Assembly (NCBI GenBank): GCA_039180875.1
Contig: JBCDCY010000001.1
Location: 124,001 to 188,000 of the forward strand
Source of the DNA: JBCDCY01 sp039180875
GTDB lineage: Bacteria; Pseudomonadota; Alphaproteobacteria; Rhodobacterales; Rhodobacteraceae
Reading direction: 5' to 3'
Length of the DNA: 64,000 bases
Shown: piece after piece, positions 37,570-46,047 of the stretch
Numbering within the stretch: position 1 is the stretch's first letter
Layout of the letters: every line of letters begins with the position of its first letter
The notes under the pieces: model-generated
Database searches by the model: none
Seen by the model: only the letters and a program-made list of their open reading frames with translations
What the model was told of the DNA's origin: nothing
Program-made: the position numbers and the translations under genes

Positions 37570-37604
37570 GTCCCGGAAATCGGCCAAAGCCGATTGTCCG
37601 GGAC
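37570..37604. terminator. Hairpin between aldolase and phosphomannomutase genes
   Basis: GTCCCGGA (37570-37577) pairs with TCCGGGAC (37597-37604) and ATCGG (37579-37583) with CCGAT (37590-37594), giving a 13-pair interrupted stem. The genes on both sides converge on it. No T-run follows. Confidence 0.5.
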
Positions 37605-37625
37605 CTCTCCCGGCAAAGGGCGCGC

Positions 37626-39122
37626 TCAGATCGTCTGGTCGTAGTCGCCGACCGAGGGTTCCTCGCGGATGATGCTGTCGAGGTCGGTGAAGATGGCGCG
37701 CATCTCCTCCTCACTCGCCGGGCTTTCGCAGACCACCACCAGGTTGGGCGTGTTGGAGGAGGCGCGGACCAGGCCCCAGGCGCCGTTCGCCAGCATCACC
37801 CGGGCGCCGTTCACGGTGACGACCTGCTCGATCGATTGACCGCCGAGCTGGCCGCCCTCGCCGGCGCGGGCCTCGATCCGCGCGACGATGCGGGCCAGCA
37901 CCTCATACTTCTCGGTGTCGGGGCAGGCCGGCGACATGGTGGGCGTCGACCAGGTGCGCGGCAGGGCGCGGCGGAGATCGGCGAGGCTCTCCTCCGGGTT
38001 CGCCTCCATCAGCCGGCAGACCTCGACGGCCACCCGCATGCCGCAGTCGTAGCCCCGGCCGACCGGGGGTGCGAGGAAGTAGTGACCCGACTTCTCGAAG
38101 CCTGCGAGCGCGCCGATCTCGTGCACCCGACGCTTCATGTGGCTGTGGCCGGTCTTCCAGTAGTCGGCCGTAGCGCCGAGCTCCTTCAACACCGGATCGG
38201 AGGCGAAGAGGCCCGTGGATTTCACGTCCGCCACGAAGCGCGCGCCGGGATGGCGGCGGGCGAGGTCGCGGGCCAGGATGACGCCCATCTTGTCGGCGAA
38301 GATCTCTTCGCCCTCGTTGTCCACCACGCCGCACCGGTCGCCATCGCCGTCGAAGCCGAGCGCCAGGTCGGCGCCCGAGGCGCGGACATGGTCGGCCATG
38401 TCGTGCAGCATCTCCAGCGCTTCGGGGTTCGGGTTGTAGTTCGGGAAGGTGTAGTCGAGGGTCGTGTGCACGCCCACGACCTCCGCCCCAATGCGCGTGA
38501 GCAGCTCCGGCGCGAAGGCCGAGGCGGTGCCGTTGCCGGTGGCGCAGACGATCTTGAGGGGGCGTGTCAGGCGGAAGTCGCCGGCCAGGTCGTCGAGATA
38601 GGCCTCCCGCACCCCGTCGACCCGGCGGACCGCGCCGCCCGGGCGCTCCTCCCCCGCGCCGCCGAGCACGATATCGCGGAGGCGCGCCATCTCGTCCGGC
38701 CCATGGGTGAGCGGCGGCTCGAAGCCCATCTTCACCCCCGTCCAACCGTTGGGGTTGTGCGAGGCGGTGACCATCGCCACCGCCGGCACCTCCAGATGGA
38801 ACTGGGCGAAGTAGGCCATCGGCGAGAGGGCCGGGCCGATGTCGTGCACCTCGATCCCCGCCCGCACCAGGCCGAGGGTGAGCGCCGTGGCGATCGCGGC
38901 CGAATAGTCGCGGTAGTCGTGCCCGACGACGATGCGCGGCGGCCGGCCCGCCTCATGCAACTGGGTGCCGAGACCGAGGCCGAGGGCGGTCATGCCGGCG
39001 AGATTGATCTCTTCCGGGTAGCGCCAGCGCGCGTCGTATTCGCGAAAGCCGGTGGGCACGATCAGCGGCTCGCGCAGGAACTCCCAGGTGTTGGGCGTCA
39101 GGTCGGCGCGCGGCTCTACCAT
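37626..39122 (-). CDS. Phosphomannomutase/phosphoglucomutase
   Basis: A 498-residue alpha-D-phosphohexomutase of the AlgC/ManB type, which interconverts mannose or glucose 1- and 6-phosphates for surface-sugar synthesis. The phosphoserine loop is TASHNPNGWTG (about 118-128), the metal-binding loop GFDGDGDRCG (about 253-262), and a sugar-binding region contains EKSGHYF. The ATG at 39122 is chosen; a GTG two codons upstream is possible. It is 45 bases downstream of kpsE on the same strand, so it likely supplies precursors for the capsule exported by that system. Confidence 0.93.
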   Translation of the reverse strand: MVEPRADLTPNTWEFLREPLIVPTGFREYDARWRYPEEINLAGMTALGLGLGTQLHEAGRPPRIVVGHDYRDYSAAIATALTLGLVRAGIEVHDIGPALSPMAYFAQFHLEVPAVAMVTASHNPNGWTGVKMGFEPPLTHGPDEMARLRDIVLGGAGEERPGGAVRRVDGVREAYLDDLAGDFRLTRPLKIVCATGNGTASAFAPELLTRIGAEVVGVHTTLDYTFPNYNPNPEALEMLHDMADHVRASGADLALGFDGDGDRCGVVDNEGEEIFADKMGVILARDLARRHPGARFVADVKSTGLFASDPVLKELGATADYWKTGHSHMKRRVHEIGALAGFEKSGHYFLAPPVGRGYDCGMRVAVEVCRLMEANPEESLADLRRALPRTWSTPTMSPACPDTEKYEVLARIVARIEARAGEGGQLGGQSIEQVVTVNGARVMLANGAWGLVRASSNTPNLVVVCESPASEEEMRAIFTDLDSIIREEPSVGDYDQTI

Positions 39123-39167
39123 GGACACACTCGCTTTTCCGGAGGCTCGGGCCGGGGCCGGCCGCGA

Positions 39168-40790
39168 TCAGTTGCCGTAGCTCATCTGCTCCCGCAGGAT
39201 CGACACGGTTAGGGACAACAGCACGTAGACCGCAAGGAAAATCAGGAAAGCCAGCACCGTGTATTCGAACTTCCGCGGATAGGTCGCGACGTCCGGCGCG
39301 ATCGGATAGACGCTGACGGAGAGGTAGCGCACCTGTCGGTTGGCCTCGACCCTAGCGCTTTCGTAGGAGCTGAGCGCCTCCGACAGGATGGTCTGGCGGG
39401 TGAGCAGGTTGGCCTCGGCCTTGCGCAGCTCGGCATTGGCATCGAGCAGGGTGCCGCCCTGCGCCGTCTCCGCCATCATCTCCGACCGGCGCTCGTCGAT
39501 GGCGGTGGTGAGATTGGCGATCTCGGCTTGCAGCACCTCGACCTGGGTCTGGTTCGGGCGGGCATTGCCCTGGATTTGGACGAGCTCGAGCTCCTTTTCC
39601 TGGCGCTGCTGCATCAGGAGCTGGATCATCGACTGCAGCATCGTCACTTCCATCTCGGCGCTGAAGACGCCGCGCTCACCCTGCAATCGGGCCAGCGTCT
39701 CGGCCGCCTCGTCCACCCGGGTCGCGGCCTCCGTCACGTTCATGCGCTGCTCGGTCAGCGCATCCTCCCGCACCTTGGTGGTCAGGTCGTCGACCCGTTC
39801 CTCGGCATAGCCTGCCAATGCCGCTGCAAAGGTCTCCGCCGCCTCGGGCGTGGCGGCGATCACGTCCATGCGCAGCACGCCCTCCGTCAGGTCGTAGCCC
39901 ACGACGACGTTGCGCCCGTAAAGCCCGTAGGCCTCGTCGATGGTGGCGTCCGCCGACAGGCGCTGGATCGGGTCGATCCGCTCGTCCTGGAAGTGGGAGA
40001 TATAGCCGTGCTCCTCATCGAGGCGCAGCATCGCCTCCTTCGAGGTGAGGAAACCCTGGACAACGATCGAGTCCGTCGCCGTGGCAAAACTGGTGCCGCC
40101 GAGGAGGGAGCCGATGCCCTGGCCGCCCTCGTTCTGTTGGATCACGAACTCCGACTTGGTCTCGTACATGTCGGTGGCGTAGCGGAAGTAGTAGATGCCG
40201 ACGGCCAGCGTGGGCAGGAAGACGAAGAAGATCAGCCGCAGCGCCAGCAGCATGAAACGGCGCCGGCGGCGCTCGACCAGTTGCTGCTGGATCTCTTCGA
40301 TCTGGTTGATCTGGTCGTCGGCTGCCTCGTCGATGGTCTGCTCGAGCAAGACCCCGGGCCGCTCGGCCGGTTGCGGGGCGGGGACGGGCAGCAGCGCCTC
40401 GTAGGAGGTGTCGGCCTCGGGCGCCATCGGGTCGATGCCGCGGGAGACCAGAAGCTCGATCGCCTCCTCGTCGGACTGGGGATCGAAGCCGAGCCGCCTT
40501 GCCCGGCGCCGCGCCCGGCGCTTGTAGCGCGCGCTTTGCGCTTCGGCCGAGGCGCCGCCAAGGGCCTCGTCATCTTCGTCGGAACCGAAGACCTCCTCCG
40601 ATCCTGCCGCGGCATCGGCGCGGGCGTCGGCCCGGAAGCTGGCCACGTTGTCCCGGCCGCCCGGGGGCGTGACCTCCGCATCCGTTTGCCCCGACCACGA
40701 CACCTCGACCGACGCCGGGTCGGCCCCGGCATCGCCGTCGGCCGGATCAGGCGCGGACTTGGCGTTGAGCTTGCGAACTCTCGACGACAT
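39168..40790 (-). CDS. kpsE: Capsule polysaccharide export protein, KpsE family
   Basis: A 540-residue inner-membrane polysaccharide co-polymerase-like protein (KpsE/CtrB/BexC). One transmembrane segment near residue 185 (RFMLLALRLIFFVFLPTLAV), a periplasmic region with TKSEFVIQQNEGG and long coiled coil (about 350-480), and a second membrane segment near the C-terminus (YTVLAFLIFLAVYVLLSL). An unusual cytoplasmic N-terminal extension of about 170 residues is acidic and disordered, with a very basic patch RYKRRARRRARRLG. It overlaps kpsT by 44 bases. Confidence 0.9.
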   Translation of the reverse strand: MSSRVRKLNAKSAPDPADGDAGADPASVEVSWSGQTDAEVTPPGGRDNVASFRADARADAAAGSEEVFGSDEDDEALGGASAEAQSARYKRRARRRARRLGFDPQSDEEAIELLVSRGIDPMAPEADTSYEALLPVPAPQPAERPGVLLEQTIDEAADDQINQIEEIQQQLVERRRRRFMLLALRLIFFVFLPTLAVGIYYFRYATDMYETKSEFVIQQNEGGQGIGSLLGGTSFATATDSIVVQGFLTSKEAMLRLDEEHGYISHFQDERIDPIQRLSADATIDEAYGLYGRNVVVGYDLTEGVLRMDVIAATPEAAETFAAALAGYAEERVDDLTTKVREDALTEQRMNVTEAATRVDEAAETLARLQGERGVFSAEMEVTMLQSMIQLLMQQRQEKELELVQIQGNARPNQTQVEVLQAEIANLTTAIDERRSEMMAETAQGGTLLDANAELRKAEANLLTRQTILSEALSSYESARVEANRQVRYLSVSVYPIAPDVATYPRKFEYTVLAFLIFLAVYVLLSLTVSILREQMSYGN

Positions 40791-41433
40791 GAGCGTATAC
40801 GCGCTTGGCGTCCTCCAACCGGTCGAAGAAGCGCAGTCGGCCGTTCCACAGCACGGCCGCGCTCCTGCAGTAGCGATCTAGCACCTTGGGGACGTGCGAG
40901 ACCATGACCAGGGTGGAATTGCGAAAGCGCTTCTCCATGATCGGTCCGACCTTGCGGACAAAATCGCTGCTGAGGGTGCTCGGCATGCCCTCATCGACCA
41001 GATAGATGTCGAACTCGAGGGCCAGAAGCAGCGTGAGCGACAGGCGCGAGCGCATGCCGGCGGAGTAGGTCTTCACCGGCTGCTCGAAATATTCCTCGAT
41101 ATCGCAGAGATGGCGGCAGAACGCCTCCACGTAATCGGGATCGACGCCGTAGAACTGCGCGGCGAAGCGCACATTCTCCGCCGCCGAAAGGGCGGTGTTC
41201 ATCGTGCCGTTGAAGCCGAGCGGGAACGAGATGCGGGACCGGCGCCGGATCTCCCCCTCGTCCGGGCGGATCAGGCCGGCCATCATGTTGACGATGGTGG
41301 TCTTGCCGGTGCCGTTTGGGGCGAGGATGCCGATGCTTCGGCCAAGCTCGATCCGGAAGGTCGCCTGATCCAGGATGACCTTGCGTCTTGTGCCCGTCCA
41401 ATAGGACTTGCTGACGTTCAAGAACTCGATCAT
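40747..41433 (-). CDS. kpsT: Capsule export ABC transporter ATPase, KpsT
   Basis: A 228-residue ATPase of the KpsMT/CtrD capsule exporter. Walker A is APNGTGKTT (38-46), the signature is the KpsT-type YSAGMRSRLSL rather than LSGGQ, Walker B is DIYLVDEGM, and the H-loop lies in VMVSHVPKV. The permease partner KpsM is not adjacent, and neither is the outer-membrane protein KpsD. It is the first gene of a run kpsT-kpsE-phosphomannomutase on the minus strand. Confidence 0.93.
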   Translation of the reverse strand: MIEFLNVSKSYWTGTRRKVILDQATFRIELGRSIGILAPNGTGKTTIVNMMAGLIRPDEGEIRRRSRISFPLGFNGTMNTALSAAENVRFAAQFYGVDPDYVEAFCRHLCDIEEYFEQPVKTYSAGMRSRLSLTLLLALEFDIYLVDEGMPSTLSSDFVRKVGPIMEKRFRNSTLVMVSHVPKVLDRYCRSAAVLWNGRLRFFDRLEDAKRVYAHVVESSQAQRQVRA

Positions 41434-41632
41434 CGGCGGCGAGGACCCATCCCGGCACGGTGCGCGTGTCCGCGTTGTGGCAGCTTCGGGTAACCCAAGT
41501 GTTTATTCGTCCCCCATTTCCGGCCAATTCGCCGGAAAGAACAGCAATCTCAGGCCAGTTGCGGCGAAGGTTAACGCTCCGTTGCGGCCAGGCCAAGGCC
41601 AAAGCGCGGAGAGAAAAAGGCAAGGCGCGCCG
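41434..41632. promoter_or_regulatory. Upstream region of kpsT with inverted repeat
   Basis: No gene is seen in these 199 bases. TTCCGGC (41518-41524) and GCCGGAA (41531-41537) form a perfect inverted repeat around CAATTC, and the stretch is less GC-rich than the genes. It should contain the capsule promoter and the end of nhaA; the repeat may be an operator or a terminator. Confidence 0.35.
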
Positions 41633-42895
41633 TTAGAGAGAGCGTTTCTCCACCCGGAATAGGATGCCCGCGATGATCGAGACCGCGGCCGCGCCGAAAC
41701 TGAGCAGGGCGCCCATCTTCGCTGCGTCCTGCACATCGCCCGCCGGGAAGGCGACCGAGGCCACGAACAACGCCACGGTAAAGCCGATCGCCGCCACGCA
41801 GCCGAGCACGAAAAGATCCGACGTTCGCATCCCGTCCGGCAGGCCGAGGCCGAGGGGTCGGGCCGCGATCCAGCCGAAGCCCCAGATGCCGAGCGGCTTG
41901 CCGATCAGCAGACCGGCGAGGACCAGCCAGGTCGCCGCCCCGATGGCGGAGAACTCGACCCCGGCATTGGCGAGGCCAAAGAAGAACAGGATGATCTCCA
42001 CCGGCGAGCGCAGCAAATGCTCGGCCCGGTTTAGCAGATCCACCAGATGCTTCTCGGCCGCCGCGAACATGCCGAACTCATGATCCGCATGCGGGATCGT
42101 TGGCACGATCGGCAGCAGGCCGAGCGCCGGGTGAATGCCGGATTCCTGGAAGCCGAACCAGCTGACGGCCGCGGCCAGGATGTAGGGCAGGAAGCCCAGG
42201 CGCTTGCGCACCCAGCTCGACACCGGCTTCTCCGCCCGGCCGCGATCCAGACGGCGCGGCAACCAGTTGGCGAGCAGGAAGACCCCGACGGCCGCGGCGA
42301 GGGAGACCAGCAGCCAGGCCGGCGCGAGCTCGCCCGACGGATAGAACACTGCCAGAATGATCAGACCGGCGGCATCGTCGGCGATCGCCAGCAGCAGCAG
42401 GAAGCCCACCGCCGGATGGTTGGGCCCGAACACCAGGCGCCCGACGAGGTAGGAGAAGGCAATGTCGGTCGCCGTGGGGATCGCCCAGCCGTTCGCTACC
42501 GCGTCAAAGGTGGTGGAACCGAGCAGGGCCGCGATGCCGAGATAGACCGAGATCGGCCCGATCATCCCACCGGCGGTCGCCACCAGCGGCGTCAGCGCCC
42601 GCTTGCCGCGCAATGCCCCTTCGCGGAGCGCGATCGCCTCCCACACCTCCTTGCCGGCGATGGCGAAGAATAGCGCCATCAGCACATCGTTTATCAGATA
42701 GTGCAGCGTCAGGGTGCGGTGGGCGTGCCCCTCCTCATCCACGTGCATATGGCCGATCCAGGCGTGATCGACCAGCGGATACTCGACGAAGTGGTGATAG
42801 CTCTCGGCGTCCAGATTGGCCCAGACGAGCGCGATGACGGCGCCGATGATCAACAGCAGGGAATAGTTGGTCAGGAACGACCAGACGCGATACAT
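41633..42895 (-). CDS. nhaA: Na+/H+ antiporter NhaA
   Basis: A 420-residue inner-membrane antiporter exchanging sodium for protons. About eleven hydrophobic segments are visible. The transport-site residues appear in GWAIPTATDIAFS and LLLLAIADDAAGL, equivalent to the conserved Asp pair. The periplasmic loop after segment 1 is His-rich (HMHVDEEGHAHR). I use the ATG at 42895 preceded by GGGAG; an ATG at 42913 would add six residues. It is 70 bases downstream of the permease gene on the same strand. Confidence 0.96.
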   Translation of the reverse strand: MYRVWSFLTNYSLLLIIGAVIALVWANLDAESYHHFVEYPLVDHAWIGHMHVDEEGHAHRTLTLHYLINDVLMALFFAIAGKEVWEAIALREGALRGKRALTPLVATAGGMIGPISVYLGIAALLGSTTFDAVANGWAIPTATDIAFSYLVGRLVFGPNHPAVGFLLLLAIADDAAGLIILAVFYPSGELAPAWLLVSLAAAVGVFLLANWLPRRLDRGRAEKPVSSWVRKRLGFLPYILAAAVSWFGFQESGIHPALGLLPIVPTIPHADHEFGMFAAAEKHLVDLLNRAEHLLRSPVEIILFFFGLANAGVEFSAIGAATWLVLAGLLIGKPLGIWGFGWIAARPLGLGLPDGMRTSDLFVLGCVAAIGFTVALFVASVAFPAGDVQDAAKMGALLSFGAAAVSIIAGILFRVEKRSL

Positions 42896-42965
42896 CGGCG
42901 AGCTCCCATGCACGGACGCCGCGTCTTAGGGGAATAGACGGCCTCCGGCAATGGGTTGGCGCGTC

Positions 42966-43997
42966 TTAGGCGATGGCCGCCCAGCCGAGCCCGGCGATCA
43001 CCGCGCCGATGAAGGCGAAGCCGAGGTAGCAGGCGAAAACCCTTGGCTTCACCAGGGCCCAGACCGCGATGGCGGCCGGAATGCAGCTCACCCCGCCGGC
43101 AATGACGAAGGACATGGCGGCACCTGGGCTCATGCCCTGGGCCAGCAGGCCGTCTATCAGGGGCACGGCGGCATAACCGTTCAGGTAGGCGGGTGCCCCG
43201 ACCAGAGCGCCGAGAATGATCGGCGTGACGCCCTCACCCCCGAGCACACCGGCGATCCATTCCGCGGGCACGTGGCGGATCATCAGCACCTCGATCAGGT
43301 AGGCCAGCGTCAGCCATTTCAGCAGGAAATGACCGTTGGAGAGGACGGCATCGAGAAAGGTCTCCCGCCGCGGCGCCTCTTGCCAGAAGCGCCAGACCGG
43401 CGCGCCCTCGAACGGTTTTTTGGCGCCGCAGCAGCCACCGCCCGCCGTGGGCCGCAGGGCGTCCTCGAAGATCCCGGTCGGCATCAACAGCCGCACGCCG
43501 AAGCCGCCGAGCAGGCCGAGCCCGACCGCCGCCACCGCCTTGGCCACAGCGAACTCCACCCCAAGCGTGCCCGAAGTGATGAGGAACATCGCCGGATCCA
43601 TCAGCGGCGAGGCGAGCCAGAAGGCCATCACCGCCGATATCGGCGTGCCGAGCGCCAGAAGCGCCGCGATGAACGGAATGACCTCACAGGAGCAGAAGGG
43701 GGAGAGACCGCCGAGCAGGGCGGCCATCACGATCATCCGGCTCTCCTGCCCGATGAAGGCCCGGGCGAGCAGGGTCTCCGCCCCTGTGGCTTTGAGAAGC
43801 GCGATGGCCAGGATGGCGAACAGGATGAAGGGCGCCGTTCTGGCGAGCGCGGCCGCCGCCTCCCCCATCACCGGTGCAAGATCTGATGGCGTGAGGACGG
43901 CGACCAGCAGGAGGATGGCAAGGACCGCCAGCCAGGCCGCGTCGACCCGGCGCCAGCCCGCGCCGACATTTTCCAGGGCGGCGATCAGGGTGCTCAT
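42966..43997 (-). CDS. Permease of the ArsP/UPF0718 family
   Basis: A 343-residue polytopic membrane protein with about eight hydrophobic segments. The family hallmark is SPFCSCEVIPF, a pair of Cys that in ArsP binds trivalent organoarsenicals; a second Cys pair, GGGCCGAKK, lies in the central cytoplasmic loop. The start overlaps the stop of an ArsR gene as ATGA, so regulator and permease form an operon. Export of a thiol-reactive metalloid is the likely role; the actual substrate is uncertain. Confidence 0.85.
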   Translation of the reverse strand: MSTLIAALENVGAGWRRVDAAWLAVLAILLLVAVLTPSDLAPVMGEAAAALARTAPFILFAILAIALLKATGAETLLARAFIGQESRMIVMAALLGGLSPFCSCEVIPFIAALLALGTPISAVMAFWLASPLMDPAMFLITSGTLGVEFAVAKAVAAVGLGLLGGFGVRLLMPTGIFEDALRPTAGGGCCGAKKPFEGAPVWRFWQEAPRRETFLDAVLSNGHFLLKWLTLAYLIEVLMIRHVPAEWIAGVLGGEGVTPIILGALVGAPAYLNGYAAVPLIDGLLAQGMSPGAAMSFVIAGGVSCIPAAIAVWALVKPRVFACYLGFAFIGAVIAGLGWAAIA

Positions 43998-44350
43998 GTC
44001 CGATGCTCCTCGGGGTCATGGCGCGCCTCCGCCGGAGCATCCGCGCAGCATTCCTGCAGCAGGAAGCGCGACAGCCGGTCCACCGTCTCGAACGAGGCCG
44101 CGGCGCAGATGACGGAGCGGCCCTGGCGCGCCTGGCTGACCAAACCGGCTTGGGTGAGAAAGCGCAGATGATGGGTGAGGGTGGAGGCGGCGATCTCCGT
44201 CCGCCGGGCCAGATCCCCCATGCTGAGGCCAATGGGGCCGGCGCGCACCAGAGTGCGCAGCACGCTCAGGCGCTGCTCCGATCCCAGGGCGGCGAAGGCT
44301 TGGGCGACCTCTTCGAGCGTCAGGTCGTGCACGGGGCTTTGATCCGTCAT
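43994..44350 (-). CDS. ArsR-family transcriptional regulator (permease operon)
   Basis: A 118-residue winged-helix repressor. The DNA-binding region is LSMGDLARRTEIAASTLTHHLRFL. The C-terminus ends with ECCAD, a Cys pair able to bind a thiophilic metalloid. It is coupled to the permease gene and preceded by an inverted repeat at 44358-44379 that is the probable autoregulatory operator. Typical ELCVCDL near the DNA-binding helix is absent, so sensing probably uses the C-terminal cysteines. Confidence 0.88.
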   Translation of the reverse strand: MTDQSPVHDLTLEEVAQAFAALGSEQRLSVLRTLVRAGPIGLSMGDLARRTEIAASTLTHHLRFLTQAGLVSQARQGRSVICAAASFETVDRLSRFLLQECCADAPAEARHDPEEHRT

Positions 44351-44357
44351 GTCACTA

Positions 44358-44379
44358 TATTTCTAGAAGTATCGAAATA
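44358..44379 (-). promoter_or_regulatory. Operator-like palindrome before ArsR-permease operon
   Basis: TATTTC (44358-44363) and GAAATA (44374-44379) form a perfect inverted repeat centred on an A/T-rich core, eight bases before the ArsR start. Size and composition fit an ArsR-family dimer site. Confidence 0.6.
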
Positions 44380-44394
44380 ATGTCAAGCGCTGCG

Positions 44395-44452
44395 TTGACA
44401 CGGCAGAACGACAGCATTATATCGCCAATCAGTTATATAACTATATAGCGAT
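44395..44452 (+). promoter_or_regulatory. Promoter and palindromic operator of ArsR-AHSA1 pair 1
   Basis: TTGACA (44395-44400) and TATATC (44418-44423) are 17 bases apart. Just downstream AGTTATATAACT (44431-44442) is a perfect 12-base palindrome, flanked by ATCGC (44421-44425) and GCGAT (44448-44452). The site overlaps the expected transcription start, fitting repression by the ArsR product that follows. Confidence 0.65.
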
Positions 44453-44457
44453 GTAAG

Positions 44458-44796
44458 ATGCCCACCGATCTCGACGCGACCTTCACCGCCCTGGCCGATC
44501 CGACCCGCCGCGGCATCCTCGCCCGTTTGGCGGAGGGCGAGGCGACGGTGATGGAGCTTGCCGCACCGAGCGGCCTCAGCCAGCCGGCGATCTCCAAACA
44601 CATCAAAGTGTTGGAACGCGCCGGGCTCGTCACCCGGCGGCGCGATGCCCAGCGCCGGCCAGTGCGCCTGGCGGCGGAGGGCCTCGGCCTCGCGGCCTCC
44701 TGGCTCGAGAGCTACCGCCATCTCTGGGAGGAGCGCTTCGACCGGCTCGAAGCCCTCCTCGAGACCCTCAAGGAAGAGGAGGACCCCGCGCAATGA
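44458..44796 (+). CDS. ArsR-family regulator, AHSA1-linked (pair 1)
   Basis: A 112-residue winged-helix protein of the subgroup that accompanies AHSA1/SRPBCC proteins. ALADPTRRGILARLAEGEAT and MELAAPSGLSQPAISKHIKVLE form the DNA-binding domain, followed by LVTRRRDAQRRPVRL. No metal-binding Cys is present. It overlaps the AHSA1 gene by four bases (ATGA) and has its own promoter with a strong palindrome. Confidence 0.92.
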   Translation: MPTDLDATFTALADPTRRGILARLAEGEATVMELAAPSGLSQPAISKHIKVLERAGLVTRRRDAQRRPVRLAAEGLGLAASWLESYRHLWEERFDRLEALLETLKEEEDPAQ

Positions 44797-45257
44797 CCAT
44801 CCTGAACCCCGCTACGTCCCTGGAGGACGGCCTGCTGATCGAGCGCCGGCTCGACTTTCCCCGGTCCCAGGTCTGGCGCGCCTGGACCGATCCTGAGATC
44901 CTGCGCCGCTGGATCTGCCCCAAGGACTTCACCGTGACGCTGTGCGAGGGCGATCTCCGGGTCGGCGGCGCCTGGCGCACCGGCATGCGGGCGCCCGACG
45001 ACACGCTGCATGTCTGCGGCGGCATCTACCGGGAGATCGTGGCGGAGGAGCGGCTGGTCTTCAGCCATCGCTGGGAGGAGGGCGTTGGCCTGCTGGGGCA
45101 CGAGACGGTGGCGACCGTCACCCTCGCCGACACCGGCCCCGGCACGCTCATGCGCTTTGCCCAGACCGGCTTTGCCTCGGTCGCATCGCGCGACGGCCAC
45201 CACGGCGGCTGGAGCGAATCGTTCGGCAAGCTCGACCCCTGCCTCGCCGCACTCTAG
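44793..45257 (+). CDS. AHSA1/SRPBCC domain protein (pair 1)
   Basis: A 154-residue START-like protein. Markers are FPRSQVWRAWTDPEILRRW, the glycine-rich DLRVGGAWRTGMR, and RLVFSHRWEE. These proteins bind small hydrophobic ligands or act in glutathione-linked chemistry; no enzymatic residue can be assigned. It is coupled to the upstream ArsR gene and may modulate the signal for it. Confidence 0.9.
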   Translation: MTILNPATSLEDGLLIERRLDFPRSQVWRAWTDPEILRRWICPKDFTVTLCEGDLRVGGAWRTGMRAPDDTLHVCGGIYREIVAEERLVFSHRWEEGVGLLGHETVATVTLADTGPGTLMRFAQTGFASVASRDGHHGGWSESFGKLDPCLAAL

Positions 45258-45297
45258 CCGCGCGCCAGCCCGCAACCCCCGCCGACCGGGCATCCAC

Positions 45298-45364
45298 CGC
45301 GCCTGTTCCAAGGATGGCCGCAGCAGGCGGTCATCCGTGGGTGGGCGGGCGGGGAACGGGCGCG
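45298..45364. repeat. Dispersed palindromic repeat, copy 2
   Basis: A 67-base element bounded by CGCGCCTGTTCC (45298-45309) and GGAACGGGCGCG (45353-45364), one mismatch from a perfect inverse. The inside holds GGATGGCCGC/GGCGGTCATCC, a near-perfect stem, and CCGTGGGTGGG. Read on the opposite strand it aligns end to end with the copy at 37484-37545. Confidence 0.75.
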
Positions 45365-45435
45365 GTCGCCGGCCTCGGCCACCGATCCGCCCCCTGCCCT
45401 TGACCACACAGCCCCAGCGGCCCCACTTCTCCCCC

Positions 45436-46047
45436 ATGCCGTCGCTCGAGATGCTGGTGCGGGAGATCCGCGACTGCCGGATCTGCGCCGGACGCTTCGC
45501 CGCGACCGAGACAGCCCATGCGCCGCGCCCCGTCGCCTGGCTCTCGGACCGGGCGCCGATCATGATCGCGGGCCAGGCACCGGGCGCCCGGGTCCATGCC
45601 TCCGGCAAGCCGTTCGACGACCGCTCCGGCGACCGGCTCCGGGACTGGCTCGGCGTCGACCGCACCAGCTTCTACGACCAGCAAAACTTCGCGATCCTGC
45701 CCATGGCTTTCTGCTTTCCGGGCTATGACGCCAAGGGCTCAGACCGGCCGCCGCCGACGGTCTGTGCGACGACCTGGCGGGCCCGGGCGCTCTCCTCCAT
45801 GCCCCATATCCGCCTCACGCTGCTGATCGGCGGTTACGCGCAGCGCTGGCATCTGGGTGATGCCGCCAAGGCGGGCGTCACCCCCACGGTGGAGGCCTGG
45901 CGCAGCCATTTGCCCCGCATCCTGCCCTTGCCGCACCCGTCCTGGCGGAATACGGCTTGGTTGAAGCGCAATCCCTGGTTCGAGGCGGAGGTGGTGCCAT
46001 GGCTCCGGCACGAGGTCTCACAGCTTTTGGGCTCGTCGCGGCCCTGA
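45436..46047 (+). CDS. Uracil-DNA glycosylase superfamily protein
   Basis: A 203-residue protein of the UDG superfamily. Near the N-terminus it has DCRICAGRF, a Cys pair like those seen in iron-sulfur UDGs but without an obvious second pair. The first active-site motif reads IAGQAPGARVHASGKPFDD and the last LPLPHPSWRN. Uracil excision is possible but the motifs differ from families 1, 4 and 5, so activity is uncertain. Start is the ATG at 45436. Its end overlaps the hydrolase gene by 49 bases. Confidence 0.78.
   Translation: MPSLEMLVREIRDCRICAGRFAATETAHAPRPVAWLSDRAPIMIAGQAPGARVHASGKPFDDRSGDRLRDWLGVDRTSFYDQQNFAILPMAFCFPGYDAKGSDRPPPTVCATTWRARALSSMPHIRLTLLIGGYAQRWHLGDAAKAGVTPTVEAWRSHLPRILPLPHPSWRNTAWLKRNPWFEAEVVPWLRHEVSQLLGSSRP

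Noticed and set aside
45010..45435. N-terminal extension of the UDG-like protein
   Set aside because: It overlaps the AHSA1 gene and the palindromic repeat and has biased Ser/Arg/Pro composition typical of out-of-frame reading.
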